Shown: positions 59,201 to 63,430 of the stretch, one piece after another | Numbering within the stretch: position 1 is the first letter of the stretch | How the letters are laid out: each line of letters starts with the position of its first letter | Origin: Solen grandis | Lineage: Eukaryota; Mollusca; Bivalvia; Adapedonta; Solenidae | Direction of reading: 5' to 3' | Length of the DNA: 64,000 nucleotides | Assembly: GCA_021229015.1 (NCBI GenBank) | Contig: CM037783.1 | Coordinates: forward strand, 28,776,605-28,840,604 | Position numbers and translations under genes: made by a program | The notes under the pieces: model-generated | Database searches by the model: none | What the model was told of the DNA's origin: nothing | The model's input: the letters and a program-made list of their open reading frames with translations, nothing else

Positions 59201-62174
59201 GTGTGTCTCCTTCAATACAACCTAGTTTTTTTTTCTTAATTTATGGTCGTAGATAGAGGGGACTGGTGTTAATAAGGGACAGGTTTGTTTATAACTTTTT
59301 ATTGAAGCTTTCACAAAATTGATATAATTCAATATATATATATAATTGTTATCTATGGAAAAAGGTCAAAGTTGTCGAAGTCAAATCATACGATTTTCCT
59401 GCGATATTTGTGGTTCATCGTCGGAAATTTCCCATTTGACTTATTCAGTTTCACTTAATGACATGAAGCCGTTGGGAAACAGGCAAGCAAAACGTCGATT
59501 TACAACAGTCGTAGACTAAAATATCGACCAACAAAAAAATGCCTAATTTTAGTTTCATTGCTTGGTAAAACCGCGATAGAACCAAATGATGTAAAATGAA
59601 ACACCCTAAAAGAACGAAATACAGGCGTAAAATCACATGGTCGATATCAATATGCAATACTGATCAACCAGGCTTGGTCACCCGACGATATTTGTGGTTA
59701 CGAGATGTATTTTGTTCATGCTTAGAGAAACGCAATATTTTATATTTGCGTCATTATGCGGGATTAAAGTATTCTTACATTCCTGTTTGTATCCTTTGTT
59801 GACTGGACATTCTGGCACAGGAAACAAATAGTCTCTTAGAATTGCGATATCTTGTTGGCAGCTGCTGTTCGTTTCATAGCATTCACGGAATTCGAAGCTT
59901 ATCTTATATACACTTTGTGTTACATATTTTTCAAGGACAAATCTATAATAAAATAAAATATGAACCATTTTATCATAAAGACGCACTTTTAGATTTCAGT
60001 GTGGATAGGTAGGCACGATTATATTTTTCAACGAAATCAGATTCAGATTATTGATGTATAAAAAATAAAATGAATTACATATTGCAATTATTAAAGGATG
60101 GTTTGTCAATATATATAATGATAATCTATATTCTTAAAACTTACTATACATTAACACAATAAATTCGATATTATGTAAATGGAACATGCGAACTAGCAAC
60201 CATTGCTAAGATAATAATGTGATCTGATTAGGAAAACATTATACCTAAGGCTTAGAACTCCGTACAGTGACAATTCTGTAACGTTGCCTGAAAATAAGAT
60301 GCAAGTTGAAAGGTTTGTATTTGTTTTTCATTATATCCCACTTCAAGAAAATATTAAAACAACAAATTCATCAATATTGTGATCTAACCATACCACAGAT
60401 AAGGATATGTTTTCACTATCAAGCTCATTTTTTCTGCTAAAAAAGAAGGGACGTATATAACTGATATATGTTTTACGAAGGTAAACGTGTAAAAATCTTG
60501 AACAATAATGCAATTTAAAGCTTACTTCACTCCCAAAAAGCACAATCACCACAAACAATTCTATAAATGAGTATCTTTTTAAATACTTGAAATTAATACA
60601 ACATACCGTATGTTTCTCCAAAAAGAGATTTGGTTTTTCCTACCGACTCTATGTTAGCATGAATAAGCTGATCGCACGTGTTGATTTTAATAGAAAAAGC
60701 AATGTTTTTGGCTAGGGGTGTTGACATTAGGCAGCAACTTATGTCTGAACAATCCTTGGATATATGGCAAGTAATCGAGGGCGGCAGATGTGGAAGATGT
60801 GTACTGGATGGACAATCTGAAAAATATGTAGATGGGGCGAAAATATAGAAAAAATGATTGTAGGATTTAAAAGTATGGCTCAAAGGACAGAAATAAATGC
60901 AGCTGTCGATTGGTAAACTTTATACGAGAAGGAAGTAATTTTAATTATATTAATATCTTTATTTAACCATACAAAATAATTAAAGATACTTTCAATACTA
61001 TAACAGACATGAGATGAAATCATGCCATACCACATATCCAACCATGCACTGTTTGATTTACGTCATTTGTACATTGCGGTTGAAGAAGATAACTATTTAT
61101 TCCAAGGTCGTTATAAAGCGTGAATTGCTGAAGAGAATCCATTTGATCTAGCTGTGTCTCATGGTTTGTAAGCCATTTGTTTAAAGAAAACCCTAAAGGA
61201 AAAATACAAATAACATTTGAAGTTTATAAACTTGGTAAGAAAAATACATATAATAAGAGACTTCTTGTGGCAATTCTTGAAATAATTTTAGAAATCATTA
61301 TAGAATATTTTCAACTGTTACGTAGTTAAGTCATTGTCAAAGATAAAATAAACTGATGATTATAGAGATTAAATGAGATTATATAATATGGTCATATCAG
61401 TTTCCGTGATAAGGATAGGAACAACATTTATATTTACAAAAATTAACTTTATACCAGGATTAACAAAATCTTCTTTCCAGGAACACATTTGGTGTGGTAA
61501 AATTGTATTCTTAAGAAGGTTGAGGTGAAGAATGCATGTGGAGGGTTCTAGGCATATCGAAATGTCCACATCAGCAACAAATATTTTCTTCAGTTCAACG
61601 TTTTCCAGTTTGAAACTGTAAAGGAAAACAAAATTCCTGACTTATGATCGGACTATGACAAATAATTCGTTGGAAGTAATTTACGCTTATAGCTCAAATG
61701 AGCGATTGTATTTGTGTGATCAGTGAGACGACGGATATACTCAATATCTGATTGTGATATAGTCTACCCAAATAATTGACGTGAATGTATGTGCTGTCTA
61801 TTGATATAAACGGTAAGTTATTGTTTCTATTTATGCATCAACATTATCGATTGTCAATTTAATCTACGTTTATACATCATAATACCATTTAAATGATACA
61901 TGTATTACAAGCCCTGCATTAAAAAGTGGATGGGCTTGCTCTTATCTCAACGATGTCCTAATTCAAAACCATGTCTATATCGAAATAAAATGATGGTCCC
62001 AGGTATTTGAATAACCGGGATTCGTTTGTACATATATTTCACATTGAGTTCAATAAATGGAAAACTCGGCTTGTAATGATAAAATGCAAGGTCAATTATA
62101 TATATAATGCATAACATAACTGTAAACTTACTTCAACTTTATGAAACCATTGATATAAAACTGTTGCGGAGTTC
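13216..62174 (-). CDS. Giant multidomain secreted protein gene, 63 exons resolved, both ends incomplete
   Basis: Reading the minus strand from 62174 down to 13216, 63 exons were placed from conserved frames plus splice sites. They sum to about 10.0 kb or 3,330 residues. Codon phase fits across 61 of 62 junctions; the exception spans the N gap at 36097-36196, where an exon of length 3n+2 would repair it. Order of parts: cysteine (CC) modules, R-K-K-R site, helical and beta segments, Ig/Fn3-like segments with a PAN-like domain, vitellogenin/apoB-type helical domain, beta and helical segments, M23/LECT2-like domain, acidic linker with R-R-R-K-R, SAP-like exons and one more CC module. The parts are listed separately below. 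No signal peptide or start codon is in the window. A secreted protein processed by furin-like convertases and able to bind lipid is inferred from the domains. The alternative is two adjacent genes meeting at the gap, but the 35241 exon begins in the middle of a coding sequence, so even then exons are missing. Confidence 0.75.
13533..16304 (-). CDS. Giant gene: C-terminal CC module (four exons)
   Basis: Exons 16086-16304, 15577-15643, 15298-15461 and 13533-13642. The first has C-TFDDK-C-LGIE-CC, the C-x5-C-x4-CC signature, followed by SFKAYVRLDPKYPSITFGFE. The second is the 67-nt equivalent of the 43-nt micro-exon of other modules. The third holds VVSFGAGICNEDDNTDC and FLFEGAKFPLP. The fourth, using the acceptor next to 13642 so that phase fits, encodes ELGKELWGQ...LQNLGISL, the counterpart of the SLxxW exon. 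The intron 13643-15297 is free of recognisable elements apart from a TTTA-rich stretch near 15050. Confidence 0.82.
16577..16715 (-). CDS. Giant gene: SAP-like exon
   Basis: Phase 0 in, phase 1 out. Encodes KSCMNPSAMSNDELKQELF, then NRGKIASGNHEDMIHELV. Pattern: helix (DELKQELFNRG), turn, helix (HEDMIHELV), as in SAP-type helix-extended-helix motifs. SAP domains are usually nuclear DNA binders, so in a secreted protein this is more likely a look-alike helical hairpin. It lies between the helical exon at 16906 and the CC exon at 16086. Confidence 0.8.
16906..17716 (-). CDS. Giant gene: acidic Ser/Thr linker, basic convertase site and helical exon
   Basis: Exons 17569-17716, 17331-17405 and 16906-17060. 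The first is low complexity, rich in D, E, S, T and P (GKNEEDTTPDVSDSGTTAP), typical of an exposed linker. The second carries FRRRKRGIMD, a strong furin-type R-R-K-R-G site. The third is helical and basic (FIKDIKSFLKRFSIRRLK, LLDKLGMDKSKKKMATL). Phases 0-1-1-0 fit. Together they look like the boundary at which the M23 part could be released from the C-terminal modules. Confidence 0.78.
18036..21125 (-). CDS. Giant gene: M23 peptidase / LECT2-like domain, first zinc ligand replaced
   Basis: Exons 20942-21125, 20635-20799 and 18036-18203, phases 0-0-0 after the initial split codon. Exon one has SPDCPGSGFYPSK and ALSGIDLLINEGEE; exon two opens LVAPFAGVVY; exon three has VGAGDPIGMVAKSACHESNH, IHYAIKK and VLDPSKYL. 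These line up with the lysostaphin/LECT2 fold: H-x-G-x-D, the V-x-AP-x-x-G-x-V strand, the H-x-H box and the DPxxYL end. Here the first motif is L-S-G-I-D, so the usual zinc His is Leu while the Asp and the H-I-H box remain. Loss of peptidase activity is likely, as in LECT2-type binding proteins, but is not proven. The intron 18204-20634 carries TIR element copy B. Confidence 0.85.
18204..20634. other. Intron splitting the M23 domain; AT-rich, one TIR element
   Basis: Contains the inverted-repeat element at 19937-20472 and several long T-runs. No coding exon was recognised on either strand in the rest. Confidence 0.5.
19937..20472 (+). mobile_element. TIR element family, copy B (about 0.54 kb)
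   Basis: Left end TTAAAGAAGCTCTTGCACAG and right end GAACGAGTTGCTTGAA are imperfect inverse complements. Interior landmarks shared with the other copies: CTACAGACGCA..GTCA, CACAGACAATAGCGT, CTATATTTAGACATC, GTCACGTGGTACC, then the CCCGTACAATGTGACCTAC block. No open reading frame for a transposase, so it is a non-autonomous element. Confidence 0.85.
21394..28225 (-). CDS. Giant gene: long amphipathic helical region (six exons)
   Basis: Exons 28049-28225, 27577-27735, 24633-24775, 24308-24378, 23319-23482 and 21394-21560. All encode helical, heptad-like sequence with few cysteines: ELNLEKAIKLVKEFGEVV, AAIKLGQIKAKSL, SAQQIFEAIKGIIEGFMNIF, IWINDQQMKEALAEILQQVF, ASVIDQFKHAFEVLRTGG and FEPFQGLFDIGNKFFKLF. 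Phases fit only if exon 28049 ends at an AAA|GCAAGT donor, making intron 27736-28048 a GC-AG intron. No family was recognised. Amphipathic helices with large aromatic residues would suit lipid binding or coiled packing. Introns are long; 24776-27576 alone is 2.8 kb. Confidence 0.75.
21840..22700. repeat. Tandem block of about 155-bp units, interrupted by a SINE
   Basis: Diverged units share CATAACTCATTTA-like, CATGATCTGCCAACGATGTGC-like and GTGGACAAAATAT words (the last at 21960 and 22115). The SINE at 22259-22495 splits the array, after which a further unit ends in a CAGACGGACCGACCGACAGA-rich tail. A second block of the same kind lies at 30980-31560. Confidence 0.75.
22259..22495 (+). mobile_element. 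SINE family S1 copy
   Basis: Head GTAGCCGTGGTCGAGAGGG, B box GGGTTCAAAACCC, body GTGAGGAAGCCTTCCAGCTGG and TTCGGGGTCTTCCTCCACC, 3' end with ATCAGTCAATCAATC. Same family as 9342-9600. Inserted into the tandem block at 21840-22700 within an intron of the giant gene. Confidence 0.88.
23703..24176 (-). mobile_element. TIR element family, copy C (minus orientation)
   Basis: Starts on the plus strand with TTAAAGCAGCTCGTTCACAG and ends with GAAGGAACTGCTTTACC. The interior is the reverse complement of copies B, D and E: TAGGTCACATTGCACGGGG at about 23780 and CTAAATATAGGTTCAATACC near 24020. About 470 bp, some internal deletions. Confidence 0.85.
24776..27576. other. 2.8-kb AT-rich intron with microsatellites
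   Basis: Holds a TTG/TTTTG microsatellite (about 25010-25090, with a G run), and a TA dinucleotide run at 26840-26884. Otherwise very AT-rich with no recognised exon or element. Confidence 0.6.
26840..26884. repeat. (TA)n microsatellite
   Basis: About 22 uninterrupted AT dinucleotides. Within a long intron of the giant gene. Confidence 0.97.
28530..28697. mobile_element. Short palindrome-ended MITE
   Basis: Left end CAGTCAAACCTGT and right end ACAGGTTCAAACT are near inverse complements, with AAATG/CTAAATG.. and GCCGCTAA blocks mirrored inside. MITEs with a CAAACCTGT...GGCCGC pattern are widespread in invertebrates. About 168 bp, in the intron between exons 28739 and 28049. Confidence 0.7.
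28739..29544 (-). CDS. Giant gene: beta-rich segment after the lipid-transfer helical domain
   Basis: Exons 29375-29544 and 28739-28884 (phases 2-1-0). First exon: LVSVDKRSFLDTSLKLRLEA, then VDWQKKIGTEAIGATFGVI; second: LLHGGMELKVHDEAYVRIHL, then LNFFLARICFKGTATYSI. Alternating hydrophobic and polar residues suggest amphipathic strands. In large lipid transfer proteins the helical domain is followed by beta sheets that line the lipid cavity, and the position fits. Assignment to a named domain (for example DUF1943) needs a profile search. Confidence 0.72.
29065..29185 (-). repeat. Dispersed mollusc repeat fragment
   Basis: On the minus strand reads GGGTAGTTCCAGTATTGG and AATGTCACTGCACG, related to 3965-4125 and 10690-10822. 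Intronic. Confidence 0.45.
29772..35337 (-). CDS. Giant gene: vitellogenin/apoB/MTP-type alpha-helical domain
   Basis: Exons 35241-35337, 34848-34959, 34104-34278, 32455-32644, 31947-32155 and 29772-29875 (phases 0-1-2-0-1-0-2). Motifs in order: QEIDAVLESIRDNL; ACFNNIGRMLDTLPDNEL; MIDAFGGMSRPSVQYIL; RHSFLLTMGSLVSQL; NLEKVILLESLGNAYMP; WVKRAGIHALRHFY; DDDVTVRYEAMLQIKSHPL. These match the helical-pair landmarks of large lipid transfer proteins: the LLDA-x-x-x-x-GT region, LGSLV, L-x-x-LGNA, V-x-x-A-x-x-ALR, and VR-x-x-A-x-x-x-L. The beta-barrel N-sheet that normally precedes this domain was not found; Fn3-like exons and an N gap stand there instead. Exon 31947 contains YRKRRD, a possible convertase site, although inside a folded domain it may not be used. 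Confidence 0.75.
30575..30690 (-). mobile_element. SINE family S1 body fragment
   Basis: On the minus strand: TTTCATGTGAGGAAGC, GTTCGGTGGTTTGCA and GGGGCCTTCCTCCACCTGAG, the middle of the S1 element. Both the tRNA-like head and the 3' tail are absent. Confidence 0.75.
30980..31560. repeat. Tandem block related to 21840-22700
   Basis: Shared words GACAAAATATATT, CATAACTCATTTAAAATCAAG and CTGCCAACTGTATGCGCAACTA in successive diverged units, ending in a GACCGACCAACTAACCGTCC tail before GTGACTCCTA. Same orientation as the other block. Confidence 0.7.
32690..33095. repeat. Diverged tandem repeat, about 60-65 bp units
   Basis: The word ACTGCAAGTAT or close variants recurs at about 32712, 32881, 32940, 33005 and 33066, each preceded by ATGTGAATTATTGTG-like and followed by CATGGAACATAATAAAATCGG-like sequence. 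One unit near 32776 is degenerate. Intronic. Confidence 0.8.
33096..34103. other. Intron segment with an unexplained CpG-containing stretch
   Basis: About 33385-33700 has CpG-rich words (GACCGACGGGAAGATC, AAATCGAGGGCC, CCCAAATCGTGGGC) and an open plus-strand frame of roughly 75 codons (about 33451-33680) without a start codon. It reads like coding sequence (EEEKEIMDTLIGVAVKLNI) but matches no family I know. Nothing else recognised. Confidence 0.35.
35451..35645 (+). mobile_element. tRNA-derived SINE, second family (S2)
   Basis: Head GGGGCGCCGTGGTCCAGTGG with A box, B-box-like GGGTTGGAACCC, unrelated body and an AATAAGTTTAATTAAACT tail. Clearly different body from S1. Lies in the same inter-exon stretch as the S1 fragments and the N gap. 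Confidence 0.75.
35822..36096. mobile_element. Two SINE S1 fragments in inverted, abutting arrangement
   Basis: 35822-35955 (+) is the 3' part: GTAGGTCGGTGGTTCTACCC through GACGGTAAACTC. 35956-36096 (-) is the 5' part: on the minus strand GGGGCTACCGTGGTCGGGAG, then GGAAAGCCTCTCGGCTGG to TAGGTCGTTGGCTC. The minus copy's tRNA head touches the N gap. The two pieces break at nearly the same site in the element. Confidence 0.8.
36097..36196. other. Assembly gap, 100 N, probably hiding at least one exon
   Basis: Exactly 100 N, flanked by SINE sequence. Exon 36523-36640 upstream leaves one base of a split codon; exon 35241-35337 downstream begins in phase 0. An unseen exon of 3n+2 bases between them would restore the frame. 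Confidence 0.9.
36523..40446 (-). CDS. Giant gene: Fn3/Ig-like segments with DPESG and SPP signatures
   Basis: Exons 40280-40446, 39235-39362, 38723-38969, 37918-38089, 37282-37522 and 36523-36640 (phases 2-1-0-1-2-0-1). Recurrent signatures: DPESGL, FNWADFYDPDSGISSYVVGV, QWKDFYDPESGIREYSV and FDFFDPESGIDHFKF in one strand pair, and IIVDISPPNAGTIFDG, VRVDLSPPIPGSVVDW and FFVDLTPPQVKRL at segment starts. The spacing of about 90-110 residues and the Trp plus Tyr positions suit beta-sandwich (Fn3-like) domains. Such DPESG/SPP repeats occur in large extracellular proteins of marine invertebrates. Their ligands are unknown. Confidence 0.8.
39435..39509. repeat. Perfect 36-bp-arm palindrome with 3-nt loop
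   Basis: Left arm 39435-39470 and right arm 39474-39509 are exact inverse complements around CAT. The arms start TTTGATAAAAGTGCC and end AATATGACGTA. The match stops immediately outside (A on the left, G on the right). It lies in an intron, 40 bp from TIR element copy D. Confidence 0.97.
39550..40060 (+). mobile_element. TIR element family, copy D
   Basis: Left end TAAAGCTGTTCGTTCACAGA, right end CGATCATCTATGAACAAGCT. Interior landmarks CTACAGACGCAATGTCA, ATGTTGCGGAACTCG and CCCGTGCAATGTGACCTAC are shared with copies A, B and E. About 510 bp, intronic. Confidence 0.88.
40447..41832. other. 1.4-kb intron, nothing recognised
   Basis: AT-rich. No repeat family, exon or RNA gene identified. Confidence 0.5.
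41833..43416 (-). CDS. Giant gene: extracellular beta-sandwich-like segment (three exons)
   Basis: Exons 43322-43416, 42487-42672 and 41833-42013 (phases 2-1-1-2). Text includes AVVDGVGSKTVFNGEEPM, NWDGFRDNETGILAYSLSF, CDVCEDLIHP and YYTTVRALNKVEFGGPLST, then PITIDISKPLVYEVFD. The W-x-G-F-x-D-x-E-T/S-G-I pattern equals the DPESGI strand of neighbouring segments, and the Y-x-x-V-R-A-L-N-x-V strand equals an Fn3 F-strand. A His-rich loop (HPHHDPHKH) is unusual and could bind metal. The open frame on the plus strand at 42535-42795 is only the antisense of this exon. Confidence 0.8.
43473..43510. repeat. (GT)n microsatellite
   Basis: About 18 GT repeats in the intron just upstream of exon 43322. 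Confidence 0.97.
43666..44172 (-). CDS. Giant gene: cysteine-containing segment between PAN-like and Fn3-like parts
   Basis: Exons 43989-44172 and 43666-43786 (phases 0-1-2). Includes DGLFCHYERLGVGHSIDF, FLHYVNLDLTNSLGYRNI, DFTCPEPG, then ETVACNSTIPPDRPDL and RFCRGINPDIHNH. Four cysteines and no recognised domain; possibly the continuation of the preceding PAN-like unit. Confidence 0.75.
44598..44851 (-). CDS. Giant gene: PAN/apple-like domain exon
   Basis: One exon of 84 codons (phase 1 in, 0 out). The central VGDCARKCIEIDHCVSFNFD, then GSSGTCELMKT gives the PAN/apple spacing: C-x3-C, x5-C, x-SFNFD, then a C before a hydrophobic strand. PAN domains bind proteins or carbohydrates outside cells. 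It is unusual to see one embedded between Ig/Fn3-like segments of a protein that also has a lipid-transfer domain. Confidence 0.75.
45335..46041 (-). CDS. Giant gene: Ig-like segment pair
   Basis: Exons 45835-46041 and 45335-45638 (phases 0-0-1). Contains EPAFEIAVAASDDKADVRFF, LDVGTIRSGSDVL, GVPLFFTMFAQNSAGARSSV, then CELETYDVTLPTGRM and VVIHEDSPITDIYVGVGFG. The repeated D-D/D-S-x-I/V-x-x-x-x-x-x-VG pattern and F-x-x-x-A-x-N-S-x-G strand are those of Fn3-like folds, preceded by the SPPVFS signature encoded at the end of exon 46395. Confidence 0.8.
46395..49645 (-). CDS. Giant gene: amphipathic beta-rich segment
   Basis: Exons 49483-49645, 49026-49251 and 46395-46611 (phases 0-1-2-0). Text: FSEFMEKLKSGVLANAL; SFDITLNGTFSYPRKQISFF; FYAGGYYGLDLGWQAKIMSM; TTYGEVGVGYLLVGKLRLEG; LELKPITLTLYGIVTLEV; TLFNKAIWHYSASTI; EEDTSPPVFS. 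Long alternating strands rich in Gly, Tyr and Leu look like a lipid-facing sheet, then an SPP motif opens the Ig-like region. This resembles the 28739-29544 segment in style, so the protein may contain two lipid-binding halves. No named family assigned. Confidence 0.75.
46612..49025. other. 2.4-kb intron with TIR element copy E and a TA microsatellite
   Basis: TIR element at 47251-47775; (TA)n at 48794-48830. Remaining sequence AT-rich and without recognised exons. Confidence 0.6.
47251..47775 (+). mobile_element. TIR element family, copy E
   Basis: Left end TAAAGCAGCTCGTTCACAGA, interior CATCATAGACAATAGCGT, CTATATTTAGACATC, ATCACGTGGTACC and CTTACACTTGCCGAG blocks as in copies B and D. The right end (CATCTGTCAACGATGAA) is degraded. 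Confidence 0.88.
50166..50262 (+). mobile_element. MITE with TTTCGTGG/CCACGAA palindrome, copy 1
   Basis: Reads TTACTGTAAAATCATAATAT, then TTTCGTGGGG, GATTTCGTGGAC, TATCCACGAATT and GTCCCCACGAAAA. Mirrored TTTCGTGG and CCACGAA blocks give it hairpin potential. A very common mollusc intron element. Confidence 0.75.
51141..51236 (-). mobile_element. MITE with TTTCGTGG/CCACGAA palindrome, copy 2 (opposite orientation)
   Basis: The reverse complement reads TACTGTGAAATCATTTTATT, then TTCGTGAAGATG, TTTCGTGGATTC and GTTCGTGGGGAC. Same family as 50166-50262 but inverted, in the same intron. Confidence 0.75.
51352..52333 (-). CDS. Giant gene: segment following the R-K-K-R site (three exons)
   Basis: Exons 52234-52333, 51934-52093 and 51352-51578 (phases 2-0-1-0). 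First exon is acidic helical (NDVRTEMAQMIENGATDQDI, EEFLGEIQQQE). Second is strand-rich (VWTVQNLDDSDKRSSYTVSM). Third is helical (DKILAMLGTSNSAVDQADRM, GEGLSEVGTKLLGAQLANMT). No family recognised. It would be the N-terminus of the fragment produced by cleavage after R-K-K-R. Confidence 0.75.
52794..53521 (-). CDS. Giant gene: last N-terminal-block CC module, with furin-type site
   Basis: Exons 53318-53521 and 52794-53001. The first has C-RMTDN-C-AGIV-CC. The second is 208 nt, exactly a 43-nt micro-exon plus a 165-nt exon as found separately in other modules: GETIYLDYSISKMASSYNLK, then VSICSGNGVRDNC, ending in CPPVGRKKRSDD. GRKKR-S is a good proprotein convertase site. The end was set at GT|GTGAGT because only that keeps phase with exon 52234. 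Confidence 0.83.
53251..53288. repeat. (GA)n microsatellite
   Basis: About 18 GA repeats 30 bp beyond the donor of exon 53318, in the intron on the minus strand, where it reads as a pyrimidine-rich (TC)n tract. Confidence 0.95.
53689..55319 (-). CDS. Giant gene: CC module 4, with a lost cysteine and a duplicated acceptor
   Basis: Exons 55035-55319 (285 nt, longer than usual), 54493-54535 (43 nt), 54010-54182 and 53689-53748 (60 nt, a short replacement of the SLxxW exon). The signature reads C-WHTDD-K-SLIE-CC, so the second cysteine is Lys. The 43-nt exon is preceded by a 25-bp direct duplication carrying a second AG acceptor. Exon 54010 has FTTKLCLESTICSLDVPAL. All phases fit with the downstream acceptor. 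Confidence 0.82.
55490..56215. repeat. Four-unit tandem repeat, about 169 bp per unit
   Basis: TGCACATC recurs at 55543, 55713, 55881 and 56051, within units sharing GTGACCTTGA.CTTGAGCC, TTGAGGCAAGTTTCA and GGTATA.GAGATATGGAGCGGA. The block ends with GGAGAGACAGACAGACAGAC and a CCCTCCCGCTTCGCGACGGG segment, a common bivalve repeat terminus. Lies in the intron between exons 56361 and 55319. Confidence 0.88.
56361..57949 (-). CDS. Giant gene: CC module 3
   Basis: Exons 57737-57949, 57459-57501 (43 nt), 56699-56859 and 56361-56504. Signature C-HINQS-C-TSFD-CC, followed by a strand pair around FKVFLQPCELILTVEFG. The micro-exon encodes GSSIPVSLNGFLRLQ across its borders. The third exon has VIDVQVQVCLESNRECD; the fourth FSLTSWLLKHSFSTNTALSL and DLGIQHFLLSPMC. 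Phases 1-1-2-1-1 as in the other modules. Confidence 0.87.
58154..60816 (-). CDS. Giant gene: CC module 2
   Basis: Exons 60607-60816, 60245-60287 (43 nt), 59779-59942 and 58154-58318. Signature C-HISKD-C-SDIS-CC, then NIAFSIKINTCDQLIHANIE. Micro-exon: GNVTELSLYGVLSLR. Third exon: YKISFEFRECYETNSSCQQD, then FPVPECPVNKGYK. Fourth: YFSLTKWMEDNQLTAM, RDLGIIQYMGNQEC and NGWKSG. All phases fit. The 1.46-kb intron 58319-59778 has an 83-codon plus-strand frame (58649-58900) without family signature, left unannotated. Confidence 0.87.
61031..62174 (-). CDS. Giant gene: CC module 1, 5' part beyond the recognised exons
   Basis: Exons 62132-62174 (43 nt), 61455-61615 and 61031-61192. The micro-exon encodes TPQQFYINGFIKLK; the next VADVDISICLEPSTC and HQMCSWKEDFVNPG; the third GFSLNKWLTNHETQLDQM and DLGINSYLLQPQC. 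The CC exon that should precede the micro-exon was not found between 62174 and 64000, where a decayed Tc1-like element lies. It is probably farther upstream, outside the window. Confidence 0.85.
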
Positions 62175-62524
62175 CTGAAAATAATTAATGGACATTGATT
62201 TGCATGATATATTGTTAAGAAAATATTCGCGTTTCAAGCAATTTCATCAACAAGAATTTGTCTTAAAATATATGTAATTTGTTATGTTTATTACATATGA
62301 CTAATCACTTAAGCCTCTTATATTCATTTGTTATAATGAAATAATAGTACGAGTATAATGAAAATAGAGGTACATGATTGTGGCATATCTTAGCATATTT
62401 GGTAATCGAACTAACTTCCACATATTAAGATTAAATGTAAATTTTACTATGCTTAATACATTATATTATTTACATACATTATTACCATTATTTTTTAAAT
62501 AAATATGGTACTTATTATAAATAT

Positions 62525-63430
62525 TGTCCAGGGAGATACGTATTCAGCACACTAGGAAAAGGAAAAAACTGCTGCCAAAATATAACGGAGTTTCAAAGCT
62601 GTATAACTTTTCTGAAAACTGAGCCTCTGAACTTAATATTTGATGAAATGATCCTGTTTTCTTCATATTTCACGAATACTGGATTGAATTGTTTCATATA
62701 AACCTCTGATATAAGCTATTGATATGTTTTGCAAAGCTATCCTGATGGCGTCGATTAGCTGATCTCGAGTGGTAATGTTGAATGCGTTTCTCTCTGTGTG
62801 TTTTCAACCAAAGCCAGAAATTTTCTATAAAATTAAAATCTGGGGATTATGCTGGCCTTTCCGTAGTATAAGCCTTGTTGGTTTCTAAATTGGTTTTCAC
62901 AGGCTTTGTGAACTGGTTCATTGTCGCACAATAACAGGCCACATGTTTATTTTATATACTTATTGGAGTTTATAATACCACTAACGGGTGCCAATGTTCC
63001 TATACTCTCAAAACACAAGCAGCCTAAGGCCATAACACTGACACCATTTAACCCTTTTCCTTCTGTTTACCTCCCTGACCATCACCACTGCAACCATTCT
63101 TTTATATCCAGACTTTATGATTTCCTCTGGATTGTATCCGTGCCAAAACTATGATTTATCTCATCATTCACCATACTAGTCAAGTCTGTCAGCGATCTTC
63201 TTCTATTTATGTTAACCAAAAGAGAACGTTGATTTTCACCTCTTTCTTAGAACTACAGTTTCCTTCCCTTCCAGGTCTGATCTTTACATTTCTTAATCGT
63301 TCAAATGTCCTCAAAATACTCTAAATAGTATATCGTGGTATACTAAACACATTCACATTGATTTTGGCCATCTTGGTAATTTTTAAAAGTTAAATATCTA
63401 ACCTCACTACTAATTTCTTTTTTAATGGAG
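62525..63430 (-). pseudogene. Decayed Tc1/mariner-like transposon
   Basis: On the minus strand a broken transposase is readable: SVMALGCLCFESIGTL and SGIINSNKY near 62960-63045 (the G-G-S-V-M-V-W-G region), then SPDFNFIENFWLWLKTHREK near 62800-62855, the DD(34)E catalytic-Glu segment of Tc1-type elements. An in-frame stop just before SPDF and frameshifts show it is dead. CTAGTGTGCTGAATACGTAT near 62545 on the minus strand looks like the 3' inverted-repeat end. Confidence 0.82.
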
